Below are positions 8,776 to 16,445 of a DNA stretch of 64,000 bases, one piece after another. The stretch is taken from contig CAYLSB010000011.1 of assembly GCA_964386005.1 (NCBI GenBank), positions 1-64,000 of the forward strand, written 5' to 3'. The notes beneath the pieces are model-generated. The model worked only from the letters and a program-made list of their open reading frames with translations, had not been told where the DNA came from and searched no databases. The position numbers and the translations under genes are program-made. Positions within the stretch are counted from its first letter, which is position 1, and each line of letters starts with the position of its first letter. This stretch comes from FEN-1350 sp964386005. GTDB taxonomy: Bacteria; Planctomycetota; Phycisphaerae; Sedimentisphaerales; Anaerohalosphaeraceae.

Positions 8776-9327
8776 TCAACCTTGACATTGACGGATCAAA
8801 TCCGCGACTTTCTGCGGCCCCGGAATCCCAGCGGCGATGATCTCCATTTCAGACTGGCCGGCACTGGACAGTGAAACAGTTCCAACATTAAAGATTCGCT
8901 GAAGGAAGGATTGTGATACTTGTATGTTTCGGATGTCCTGGTGCCGAACCTCATTGGTCTGTTTGGATAATAGACCGTGACGGAAGACGGTTCTCTTCGA
9001 CGTTACAGTCAAAGATGATGCCTTACAGCCCAGGAACCAAATTATAAGAATCAGCAAACCAAGTCCGAATCCAAGCGGAATTAACAGAAGGCACAATATA
9101 AACAGAATGGGCTTATTTCGAAACATGGCGGGGTTGGCCCTGAAAAGCATATCTTCGGCTTTGGTTGGTGTGGATTCGATTGGGTGTGGGGCATTGTTTT
9201 TATTGGATTTACCAGAAACCTGCATGCGTCCTTTGCATTCTTCACATACTATATGACCATCGAAAATATGCGCCGTTTCGAGCTTACCAATACTTCTCCC
9301 GCAGTTTTCACAGACTTCTTGAGCCAC
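8776..9327 (-). CDS. Membrane protein with zinc ribbon and bacterial PH domain
   Basis: 183 aa. An N-terminal zinc ribbon has Cys6/Cys9 and Cys28/Cys31 (CENCG and CEECK). A polar linker follows, then a hydrophobic hairpin of two membrane segments (about 70-100). The C-terminal part, with SLTVTSKRTVFRHGLLSK and EVRHQDIRNIQV, matches the bPH2/YdbS-like fold. Such proteins are widespread membrane proteins of unclear function. The start is GTG with AGGAGG six nt upstream. It lies on the same strand as the cas operon, 97 nt ahead of cas3, but I see no reason beyond position to call it a Cas accessory. Confidence 0.75.
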   Translation of the reverse strand: MAQEVCENCGRSIGKLETAHIFDGHIVCEECKGRMQVSGKSNKNNAPHPIESTPTKAEDMLFRANPAMFRNKPILFILCLLLIPLGFGLGLLILIIWFLGCKASSLTVTSKRTVFRHGLLSKQTNEVRHQDIRNIQVSQSFLQRIFNVGTVSLSSAGQSEMEIIAAGIPGPQKVADLIRQCQG

Positions 9328-9573
9328 GGAATCCTCCTTTCAAAATAACTGTGTTTTATCTCCTTCATTTTCCACCACTTACAATCAAGCTAAAATTTTA
9401 CTGAAATTTCTCTTGTTCGGCTTTTGTTAGGCCGTTATAATTCCTCACCAGTTGCATGCGGCGATACAAACGATGCGGAGGAAACGCGGAAACCGTCGCA
9501 GCAACACGCTACCTTGTTAACGAACGACCTATGACAACCAAAAAGAGCAAAGCAACATCAAACCAACCACAAA

Positions 9574-9918
9574 TCATTTCCGTTTCCCACCTTTCTCCTT
9601 ATCAGAAAGCGTTTCTTTTACATGTGCGACATCCTGAAGTAGTTTCGCGCGTTCTGCGGGAGAGAGGCTGTCAATTATTGACTGATATTCTTTCGCAAGA
9701 AGAGTCGAACGAATAAGCTCGACAGCTTTCTCAATCGACAATGCTGGCTTCATCAATTCGTAGGCCAAACCACTGTCGATTTTATGGATTGCTTGGATAG
9801 CCCGAAGGGCACCGGTCAGCTTGTCGCCTTTTTTTCCAGGGAGATCCTCGCACCATTTTTCGAATTCTCCCGAGACCGCTTCAGAAACGGGAACGTTGAA
9901 ATTTTTTATTTTACGCAT
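9574..9918 (-). CDS. Small protein of unknown function
   Basis: 114 aa, rich in Lys, Glu and Ala, predicted mainly helical, with no membrane segment. Blocks include FEKWCEDLPGKKGDKL near the start and LSPAERAKLLQDVAHVKETL near the end. An AAGGGAT box precedes the ATG. I do not recognise a family. It is divergent from the next small gene across an AT-rich control region and borders the prophage remnant, so a phage or plasmid origin is plausible. An 86-codon frame on the opposite strand (9456-9716) overlaps it and is less convincing. Confidence 0.5.
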   Translation of the reverse strand: MRKIKNFNVPVSEAVSGEFEKWCEDLPGKKGDKLTGALRAIQAIHKIDSGLAYELMKPALSIEKAVELIRSTLLAKEYQSIIDSLSPAERAKLLQDVAHVKETLSDKEKGGKRK

Positions 9919-10018
9919 AATCCCTTTTTCAAAAAATTCCCTTACTTCCTAAAGCATTATCTTGAAAAGACTTAGAGCCACGCAACCTTTATTTAACTTA
10001 AAATTATAAGTTTTTTTA

Positions 10019-10069
10019 TTGACAAAGAAGCGGCGGCGAAGTAAGGTATATAAAGTAATTGTAAGGTAT
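10019..10069 (+). promoter_or_regulatory. Promoter region with 9-bp direct repeats
   Basis: TTGACA at 10019-10024 is a perfect -35 box. The 9-bp word GTAAGGTAT occurs at 10041-10049 and 10061-10069, 20 bp apart, which is two helical turns. The first copy lies where a -10 box would be (TAAGGT at 17-nt spacing, weak). This suggests a regulator bound in tandem on one DNA face, controlling the gene at 10087. Confidence 0.45.
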
Positions 10070-10086
10070 TCAGTTTGGAGATAAAT

Positions 10087-10290
10087 ATGCAACGAGCAAT
10101 TAAGGCAGTGGTTTTAACAGAACAATGCGAACCCGAGGTGATCGGGCTGATCAATGAGTTTGCATCCGTGCAAAGGTTAAAACCCACTACGGCTCTCAAA
10201 CGGTTTATCCTTCGCAATTTTCCAAACCTTATCAAAGTGGAACGACAACGTCAAGAACAATCTTTGTCAGGAGGAATTCAGCATGGCTAA
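10087..10290 (+). CDS. Small basic protein, possible phage regulator
   Basis: 67 aa from the ATG at 10087, chosen because GGAG lies six nt upstream; the in-frame ATG at 10075 would precede this box. The sequence is helical and basic at its end (RFILRNFPNLIKVERQRQE). It lacks a motif I can assign, though its size and position behind a tandem-repeat promoter suit a DNA-binding regulator. It overlaps the next frame by 8 nt. It is probably the first gene of the phage remnant. Confidence 0.5.
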   Translation: MQRAIKAVVLTEQCEPEVIGLINEFASVQRLKPTTALKRFILRNFPNLIKVERQRQEQSLSGGIQHG

Positions 10291-10740
10291 ACAGGACTTG
10301 GGATTGGTCGAGTTTGTTTCACCGACGCAGGTAGCCAAGGCCCTCAGTGTGAATCCCAGTACGGTGTATGGATCGGCCAGTAAGTATGCCGATCGGTTCA
10401 CCTTTGATACGGCTCAGATGGAAGAGCCGACAATCGAAAATTATGTCAAGACGATTCAGGAGGCCGGGAGGGGGGGCTACAGGGCAAGGGAATCGAATAC
10501 GAATTCGATCTTTTGCTTGAACTGACGACGGATCATATCGCAACGGTGATTAAGGACCGAACCGGCAAGTATCAGGACAAGACCATCGAAAAGCCCGGTG
10601 AGGATTTTGGCCGTGAACTGGCGGCATGGCTGACGGATGGGAAAACACCCGCACAGACCGAACCGCCAAAGGCACAAGCCGAAGATCCCAAATCACAAAC
10701 CACCGAACAGCCAAAAAACGAATCGACCAAAGCCGAAGGC
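10283..10740 (+). pseudogene. Deleted and frameshifted Sak4-like phage ATPase fused to an HTH start
   Basis: A frame with a good ribosome-binding site (GGAGG) begins with an HTH-like segment (SPTQVAKALSVNPSTVYG). It then runs into SASKYADRFTFDTAQM and ENYVKTIQEAG, which resemble the central part of Sak4-type phage RecA-like ATPases. At a G-rich run near 10465-10480 the frame is lost and stops at 10525. Another frame continues with GIEYEFDLLLELTTDHIA, then IKDRTGKYQDKTIEKPGEDF and GRELAAWL, the typical C-terminus of the same family. The Walker A region and the middle with Walker B are missing, so this is a dead gene made by at least two internal deletions. Confidence 0.6.
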
Positions 10741-11117
10741 CCCCGGCCGAGATACCCTCAAGGCGGCGACCCAGGCGGCTATCGGGTTTTCAGCGGCGTT
10801 CGGCGGTTCGGTTGAGGAGGCCATGCAGCGGGTAGGCAAGGCGGCGATGGGCAACACAACCCGGATGGAACAATGGGGGGTGGCTCTCGATGAGAATATG
10901 ACCGATCAGGAGAAGTTTCAGGCCGTCCTGCAAGCGGGGGTGAATAAATTCGCCATTGCCGAGGGTCAAACCACCACCTTTGGCGGTATTCTCAAACAAC
11001 TGGGCAATGCCTGGGGTGATGCGAAAGAAAAGATGGGGGCGTATATTGGTGAAAATACATATTTGAAATCGACATTTGAGGTTATCACCTTCAGCATTCA
11101 GAACATGGGCGATGTGT
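10741..11117 (+). pseudogene. Fragment of a phage tail tape measure protein
   Basis: From about 10741 the frame encodes DTLKAATQAAIGFSAAFG, then SVEEAMQRVGKAAMGNTTR, FQAVLQAGVNKFAIAEGQ and KQLGNAWGDAKEKMGAYI. This is the characteristic N-terminal half of tailed-phage tape measure proteins. It has no start of its own and is joined directly to the tail of the Sak4-like remnant; the long remainder of the protein is missing. The junction with the next fragment is near 11117-11150. Confidence 0.65.
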
Positions 11118-11927
11118 TCCGCTACGTATATCCCTCGGTTGTTCGAAGGATTTTACGAAACAACATGGGAGGGGGCCAGAGAGCAAGCCGCAGACGATGC
11201 TCAGGAATTGTTTGATACGTCTCTTTCGGGAGATCCTTGGGAAAGTAGCTGGCTTTGTGTGACAATGATGCTTGGCGCCTATTATGGAAATCCGGAACAT
11301 TATGGAGCGCCGAATTGGCTTGTCAGAGAATCCAATGATGATGGGAATGCGTATGCTGTTCTTGATAACGAAGCCAATATAGGCGATCCGATGTATTTGG
11401 GTTCGCCATGCAAATCCTCATCGGCTACCTACCGAATTCGATTTGTAGATTTCAAAGATTACAATGCTTCCTATTATGGGCAGATTCCAACCGAATACAC
11501 GCTCAATGGAAACAGCCTGGGAATGATCGGTGACGGCCATGCGTTGATCGGCGAGATGAGCGTTGAAGTTGCTTATTCCGATCTGAATCTTGATGACCAT
11601 GATTCGAACACGATCACATGCGATGAGGATGTGGCGGCGTTTGTTCCTCCGGATGTTCGGTCCGCGTTTTCGGGGTGGGGTTCGGGAAATTCCTATATAG
11701 TCGGCAGTTGTGTAACAAAGGGAGGGAATTATTATATTTGTATTCAGGCACATACATCGTCATCTACAAATGCTCCGGACGTGGCCGGGGGCGATGCGTA
11801 TTGGGATAGCGTAGACGATTGCGGCTGGATGAGACCCAATACGACTTCACCGGTTGAAACGGTCTATTCCTGGGCCGCCATGATTCCGGACAGTCTGATG
11901 ATCAAGCCGTATTTTTCATGGGCGTGA
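11118..11927 (+). pseudogene. C-terminal part of a phage tail or surface protein
   Basis: About 265 codons open in a different frame from the tape measure piece. It begins around FEGFYETTWEGAREQAADD, contains WLCVTMMLGAYYGNPEHYG, and ends DSLMIKPYFSWA at a TGA. A segment near residues 185-220 (YIVGSCVTKGGNYYICIQA) resembles small CBM5/12-like modules found in phage fibres and endolysins. There is no start codon at its own beginning, so it is read as a truncated 3' end. Function of the parent protein is unknown. Confidence 0.5.
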
Positions 11928-11953
11928 GGTAGGCGCCGGGGACACCGGAATCA

Positions 11954-12967
11954 TTATTCCTCCGGCTTCAGCCATTCCTTGACCGGCAACTGATTGACCT
12001 TCCAGCGCAGGATCATCTCGGCGTCCGTGTAGAATTCACCCGTTACCCGGCTGTCCGAATGTTCCAGCAGGGCTTGTGCTGATCCGATAGATCCGATTCT
12101 CTGCATGAGAGTAGAGAAGGTCCGGCGGAAATCCTGTCGTGTGATGGCGGGCAACTTGGCCCGTAATCGCAAAGCATCCCATTCCTTGCGGACATTCACA
12201 TCCTCGAACAGCCTGCCTGTTCCATCCAGGGAGGTCATGTAGTCTTTGAGGGTGGGCTTGAGAGACGCAGGCAGAGGTCGCCCAACATAACTCTTGCCGG
12301 TCTTCCGGCTGGTCGTGTCGACGGTCATGCGTTTCAGGTCGATTGAGGTGGCTGCAAGGCGATCCAGATCGTTTTTTCGCAAGCCGGTAGTCAGGGACAG
12401 GAGGACCCGTACACGCCACGCCTGAGTTTTACAGGCAGCCAGAATCGCCTTGATCTGTTCGGTGGTCAGCGCCTTGACTGTCCGACGTTCTACTTTGATT
12501 TTCTGTAGAGTGATTCCTTCGGGAAGAAAACGCTGTCGCTGGCACCAGTGGATGAACGATTTGAGGTTGCCGATGTCTTTGTTAACCGTCCAGCGGCTTG
12601 CCTTGGATTCGATTCGATGAACGATAAATCGGTCGATGTGTTTTTGGGTGATGACCTTGGTTGAAATCATTCCCGCGTGTTCTTTGAATTTGTTGAGAGT
12701 CAATTTGGCTTCGGTCTTGGCTGACTTCCGAAGTCCGCGGACATTATAGGTTTCAAGATACTCCGCAATGGCCGATGGCAAATCAATCTCGATAATGCCC
12801 GTGATCACATCCGAATTCAGCCGGGCATAAAGGATTCCCCAGAAGTGATCTGCCTGCCCTTTGGTGTGGAAGTTTTTGGCCACTCGTTTGTTTGTGAGCG
12901 GGTCCGTCCAACGTATCCACCACCCGGTTTTTCCAGGCCACTTAAACGGCTTGCCGAGACGCCTCAT
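11954..12967 (-). CDS. Tyrosine recombinase (phage-type integrase)
   Basis: 337 aa. The N-terminal SAM-like DNA-binding domain spans about residues 60-165. The catalytic domain follows, with Arg I in TTGLRKNDL, box II DFRRTFSTLMQ, then LLEHSDSRVTGEFYTD with the second His and the nucleophile Tyr. The box II residue that is usually His (HxLR) reads Gln here (TRQDFRRTF). Some active recombinases tolerate Lys or Asn there, so activity is uncertain. The gene faces away from the adjacent tRNA-Arg half, the normal arrangement for an integrase beside its attachment site. Its reading frame is intact, unlike the other phage pieces. Confidence 0.9.
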   Translation of the reverse strand: MRRLGKPFKWPGKTGWWIRWTDPLTNKRVAKNFHTKGQADHFWGILYARLNSDVITGIIEIDLPSAIAEYLETYNVRGLRKSAKTEAKLTLNKFKEHAGMISTKVITQKHIDRFIVHRIESKASRWTVNKDIGNLKSFIHWCQRQRFLPEGITLQKIKVERRTVKALTTEQIKAILAACKTQAWRVRVLLSLTTGLRKNDLDRLAATSIDLKRMTVDTTSRKTGKSYVGRPLPASLKPTLKDYMTSLDGTGRLFEDVNVRKEWDALRLRAKLPAITRQDFRRTFSTLMQRIGSIGSAQALLEHSDSRVTGEFYTDAEMILRWKVNQLPVKEWLKPEE

Positions 12968-13054
12968 TGGTTACTAAATGGTTACCTCCGAAAGATAGTA
13001 GCTGTAAGTCGTTATTTTGTAAGTGTTTATAAGCGATTTTCACAGAGAATCGTA

Positions 13055-13093
13055 TCCGAAGACCGATGCTCTGTCCAGTTGAGCTACGGGTGC
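13055..13093 (-). other. 5' half of a tRNA-Arg gene (disrupted integration site)
   Basis: Read on the minus strand, the sequence begins GCACCCGTAGCTCAACTGG and continues through the D arm to the anticodon loop CTTCGGA, whose anticodon TCG is tRNA-Arg. The 3' side of the anticodon stem, the T arm (no GGTTCGA) and the acceptor 3' strand CGGGTGC are absent, replaced by unrelated AT-rich sequence leading to the integrase. It is best read as an attachment half-site in the anticodon loop. I found no matching 3' half in the window. Confidence 0.65.
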
Positions 13094-13135
13094 TATAACC
13101 TGGGTAATACGCATGTATCGCCCATCCAAAGGTGA

Positions 13136-13369
13136 ACACCGTTTCATTACGATGGCCGGCTCTACGCGTCTTCCCATTCAAGAGGAGCAACACAATACCG
13201 TATTCGGATGCTCGCGTCAAGAGATTCCGCATTCTCTGACAAGTTTATAGCGGATGGAGCCGGGGAATACGATGCGGTGAGATTGTGGTTTCCCTGTTTG
13301 GATTTCGCGGTCGAAGGGTACATGGAGGAATGGGAGACGACCGACCCAGAACCGGCACCGACAATTTGA
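13136..13369 (+). pseudogene. Possible C-terminal gene fragment
   Basis: 78 codons are open without a start at the beginning (first ATG 24 codons in). The translation contains FHYDGRLYASSHSRG, DKFIADGAGEYDAVRLW and ends YMEEWETTDPEPAPTI. The composition looks like protein rather than noise. It lies on the far side of the tRNA half from the integrase. I do not recognise it. Confidence 0.3.
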
Positions 13370-13395
13370 TCGTTTTGATCGTTCACACAACGAAA

Positions 13396-13421
13396 CGGGC
13401 CAACTGTGTGGAGTCGGCCCG
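13396..13421 (-). terminator. Hairpin after the HTH/receiver gene
   Basis: CGGGCC (13396-13401) pairs with GGCCCG (13416-13421). On the minus strand the stem follows the stop of the gene at 13447 by about 25 nt and leads into GTTTCGTTG, a weak T-rich tail. Confidence 0.5.
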
Positions 13422-13446
13422 CTAACCTTCCATGTAGTACGGCGTT

Positions 13447-14025
13447 TCAATAGATGATCGCCGTCGCCTCTTCGATCGCCCGGACAACCTCTCCAATGTC
13501 ACCCGAGTTGGTCACCACCGCATCAAATCCCTTTTTCTGCAGCGCCACCTTTTCCGTATCGCCCAGCCGATTTGCGATCGCCACGATTTTCGAGCCGCCC
13601 AGATCGTCATTCGATCGGACATACTTGCAGATATGTCCGGCGTCGATTTCCCGGGCCATCAGGTTGATCAGGATCGCATGGGGCAGCAACTTCTGGGCCG
13701 CCAGCCCCGCATCAAAGCTGTTCTCCGCCGTTATCACCTCGTAATCCCGCCGGTCGCGCAACTGTTGCGCAAGCCCCTCGGCCGCCTGCGCATTGCTGTC
13801 GATCACCACAACCCGAAGCCGACCCATTTCCAGCGAATCCGTCGGAATATCGTGGGCTTTCATGAACCGAAGCAATTCGGCGGTCGGTATCCGCCGATCC
13901 CGGGATCCCGGAATCCGGTATCCTTTCAGTTGCCCCGAATCAAACCATTTGGTTACCGTTCTTGGGGCAACATTGCAGATTTGCGCCACTTGTCCAGTTG
14001 TTAATACGTCTTTGCGTCTATTCAT
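13447..14025 (-). CDS. HTH regulator with a degenerate receiver domain
   Basis: 192 aa. Residues 6-60 form an excisionase/MerR-like helix-turn-helix (TTGQVAQICNVAPRTVTKWF, then YRIPGSRDRRIP). From about residue 70 a CheY-like receiver fold follows (RLRVVVIDSNAQAAEGLA). The strand that carries the phospho-acceptor Asp reads AILINLM, so Asp is Asn, and the conserved Lys before the last helix is Asn (VVTNSGD). This is therefore probably a pseudo-receiver not switched by phosphorylation. HTH-receiver fusions are common in planctomycetes. Targets are unknown; it is alone in its transcription unit. Confidence 0.8.
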   Translation of the reverse strand: MNRRKDVLTTGQVAQICNVAPRTVTKWFDSGQLKGYRIPGSRDRRIPTAELLRFMKAHDIPTDSLEMGRLRVVVIDSNAQAAEGLAQQLRDRRDYEVITAENSFDAGLAAQKLLPHAILINLMAREIDAGHICKYVRSNDDLGGSKIVAIANRLGDTEKVALQKKGFDAVVTNSGDIGEVVRAIEEATAIIY

Positions 14026-14055
14026 GGTCTGTTACCCAATCGTTGATAACATCCA

Positions 14056-14076
14056 GTCAATCTCATTGCTATTGAC
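14056..14076. promoter_or_regulatory. Inverted repeat upstream of the HTH/receiver gene
   Basis: GTCAAT at 14056-14061 and ATTGAC at 14071-14076 form a perfect 6-bp inverted repeat with a 9-bp gap, 31 nt upstream of the ATG at 14025. It is a candidate operator, possibly for the gene's own product. Confidence 0.35.
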
Positions 14077-14827
14077 TCCCAGCCCGGAAAGGGCCCAATG
14101 CTGTCATGGCTATCTCATCGTCCTGTTTCGGATGAAGATTAATGTCCAGATACGTATTTTTTTGAATGATCACCTAATATCCCATAGTTTTAATATGAAA
14201 TTATTTTTCCCCTCCATTTTGAAGAGCCGTGATGTTTTTTTCTCAGAATCGGAATCAAAATTTCATTTTCCCTTGACCTTAGCCGATTAATATGATAGAT
14301 ATCAATTGTTGTGTGTTTCATGTGGTACAAGCGGTCGTCCATTCGCATATCTGCGATGGATTCGACCACAGAAGGAGTTGCCCGATCGGGCAAGTTGGTG
14401 TTTTAAGCTTCATGGACACCGGCTGCACAGGCAAAGGGCGAAAGGCAATGGATGGTCTTTTAACCGGGTTTTCCCGTCAGGGGTCCCGAAGAAGTTGAAG
14501 GGCGCATCATTCAACATTGTCAAGTCCAACAGTTGCCTGCGTGTCGGTGAGTATTGGGATCGGAAAAGATAGGTTAAAAAACGCGTTCACAGGAAATCGT
14601 AAATCAATCGATGGGCACATCCGAGTATCCATTTCGAAGTGACCTTTTGTATCCACAGGATAGACGGGATCGTTTTTTGCCCTGTCAATCAGGATTTCCC
14701 AGGCCGATTGATTCTTCCCGTGATGCCTATTTCTGATCCGTATCCAGATCTTACAGACGCCTTCCTTCTGAAAGTCCTTGTACTCACAGTAGATATAGAA
14801 TATTTTTCGTGAGAAAGGATCTGTCAG
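14077..14827. other. Long gene-free stretch with stable hairpins (possible small RNA)
   Basis: No convincing gene is visible between 14026 and 14827. Two stable stems lie close together: 14333-14367 (GGTCG...TGCGA-type arms closing on TATC) and the perfect 16-bp palindrome TTGCCCGATCGGGCAA at 14378-14393, followed by GTTGGTGTTTT. A short CGGG-TTTT-CCCG hairpin lies near 14467-14478. A weak TTGACC box precedes at about 14273. This may be a small RNA or a long leader of the rny gene. Confidence 0.3.
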
Positions 14828-16423
14828 ATGCAAGGAATCAATCCATTCCCCATTCTCGCCTTCACCGAGGTCGTCACCATCGCGATTGCCCTGATCGCCC
14901 TGGTTACCGGTGTCGTTGTGGCGTATGTCATTCAAAACATTATTTCCCGTAATAAGGTACTTTCCGCCGAGAAGGAAGCCCAGAACCGAATCGAAGTCGC
15001 CAGTCGGGAGGCCGATAATATTATCAAAGCCGCCCAGCTTGATGCGGCCAACGAGTTTCTCAAAAAGAAGGAAAAATTCACCTCCGAGATGGAAGTGGCT
15101 CAGACCGAGCTGTTGAATCTTGAGCGCCGTCTCAGTAAACGAGAGGACACTCTCGATCGTCAAACCGATACGCTGAGCCAGAAAGAAAAACAACTCAAGG
15201 AAACCGAGCGCGAGCTGGATCAACGGATCCAAAGCTGCGAAGCCAAATCGAAAAATCTCTCGAATCTCATTACTCAGCAGAAAAACCAGCTTCTCAAGAT
15301 ATCCAACATGGATATCGACCAGGCCCGTGAATTATTGCTGAAACGTCTTGAAGAGGAATGTGAACATGAGATGAGCAAGATCATCGAGCGGAAAACCGAG
15401 CAGATCAACGAGATCAGCGAGGAGAAGAGCCGCGAAATCATCAGTTTGGCCATCCAGCGCTATGCGGCCGAGCAGACCTGCGAGATTTCCGTTTCCATGG
15501 TGGATATTCCGAATGATGAGATGAAGGGTCGCATTATCGGACGTGAGGGACGTAACATTCGTGCCTTTGAAAAGGCCACCGGAGTCGATGTGATCGTCGA
15601 TGACACTCCCGGCGTGATCGTGCTGAGCGGTTTTAATCCCATCCGTCGTGAAACGGCCCGGCTCAGCATGGAACGCCTGATTCAGGATGGACGTATCCAT
15701 CCTTCGCGGATTGAGGAACTTGTCGCGCAGACCAAAAAGGATGTCCAGAATAAAGTCATGCAGATGGGCAAGGAGGCCGCCCAGGAAGTCGATGTCCGGG
15801 GTCTCAATAACAAGATTATCACCATGCTGGGCGCCTTGCATTACCGTACCAGCTACGGACAGAACGTACTGCGACACAGCGTTGAAGTGGCCTTTCTCGC
15901 TCAGGTCATGGCGGATGAGCTGGGCCTGGATGGTTCCGTCGCCAAACGTGCCGGCCTGCTCCACGATATCGGCAAGGCCATGGATCGCGAGGTCGAAGGC
16001 GGTCACCCGGCCATTGGCGCCAACTACCTCAAGCGATTCAAGGAATCGCCGATCGTCCTGAATGCGGCAGAGGCACATCACGGCGATATCCCGGCCGACA
16101 ATCCCTATACGCCTCTGATCGCCGCCGCCGACGCCATCAGCGCTTCGCGTCCGGGAGCCCGGCGAGAAACCCTCGAACGGTATATCAAACGCCTTGAAAA
16201 ACTGGAAGAAATCGCCAACAGTTTCAAGGGCGTCGAATCCTGTTATGCCATCCAGGCCGGACGGGAGGTTCGCGTCATCGTCGATGCCAACAAGGTCGAT
16301 GACGGCAGCGCATCGCTGGTTGCCCGTGAAATTGCCAAGAAAATCGAGGAAGAAATGACCTACCCCGGCGAGATCAAGGTGACGTTGCTGCGCGAGCTGC
16401 GCTGCATCGAATACGCACGATAA
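14828..16423 (+). CDS. rny: Ribonuclease Y
   Basis: 531 aa, the usual length. An N-terminal membrane segment (about residues 12-38) is followed by a long coiled coil (about 45-200). A KH domain has the RNA-binding loop GRIIGREGRNIRAFE. The HD domain has metal ligands in LRHSVEVAFLA and LLHDIGKAMD. RNase Y is a membrane-bound endoribonuclease that starts mRNA decay. The phosphoesterase gene follows 22 nt downstream, a pairing conserved in many bacteria (rny-ymdB). The start ATG follows GAGAAAGGAT. Confidence 0.97.
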   Translation: MQGINPFPILAFTEVVTIAIALIALVTGVVVAYVIQNIISRNKVLSAEKEAQNRIEVASREADNIIKAAQLDAANEFLKKKEKFTSEMEVAQTELLNLERRLSKREDTLDRQTDTLSQKEKQLKETERELDQRIQSCEAKSKNLSNLITQQKNQLLKISNMDIDQARELLLKRLEEECEHEMSKIIERKTEQINEISEEKSREIISLAIQRYAAEQTCEISVSMVDIPNDEMKGRIIGREGRNIRAFEKATGVDVIVDDTPGVIVLSGFNPIRRETARLSMERLIQDGRIHPSRIEELVAQTKKDVQNKVMQMGKEAAQEVDVRGLNNKIITMLGALHYRTSYGQNVLRHSVEVAFLAQVMADELGLDGSVAKRAGLLHDIGKAMDREVEGGHPAIGANYLKRFKESPIVLNAAEAHHGDIPADNPYTPLIAAADAISASRPGARRETLERYIKRLEKLEEIANSFKGVESCYAIQAGREVRVIVDANKVDDGSASLVAREIAKKIEEEMTYPGEIKVTLLRELRCIEYAR

Positions 16424-16445
16424 ACGGCCGCGGGGAGAGACAAGG

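Noticed and set aside
9456..9716. 86-codon frame on the plus strand
   Set aside because: It overlaps the 114-aa gene on the other strand, which has a better ribosome-binding site and more protein-like composition; not excluded entirely.
13018..13093. A complete tRNA-Arg gene
   Set aside because: The T arm and 3' acceptor strand are missing; only the 5' half to the anticodon loop is present.
14300..14580. 6S RNA, SRP RNA or RNase P RNA
   Set aside because: The hairpins are stable but none of the conserved sequence blocks of these RNAs could be found.
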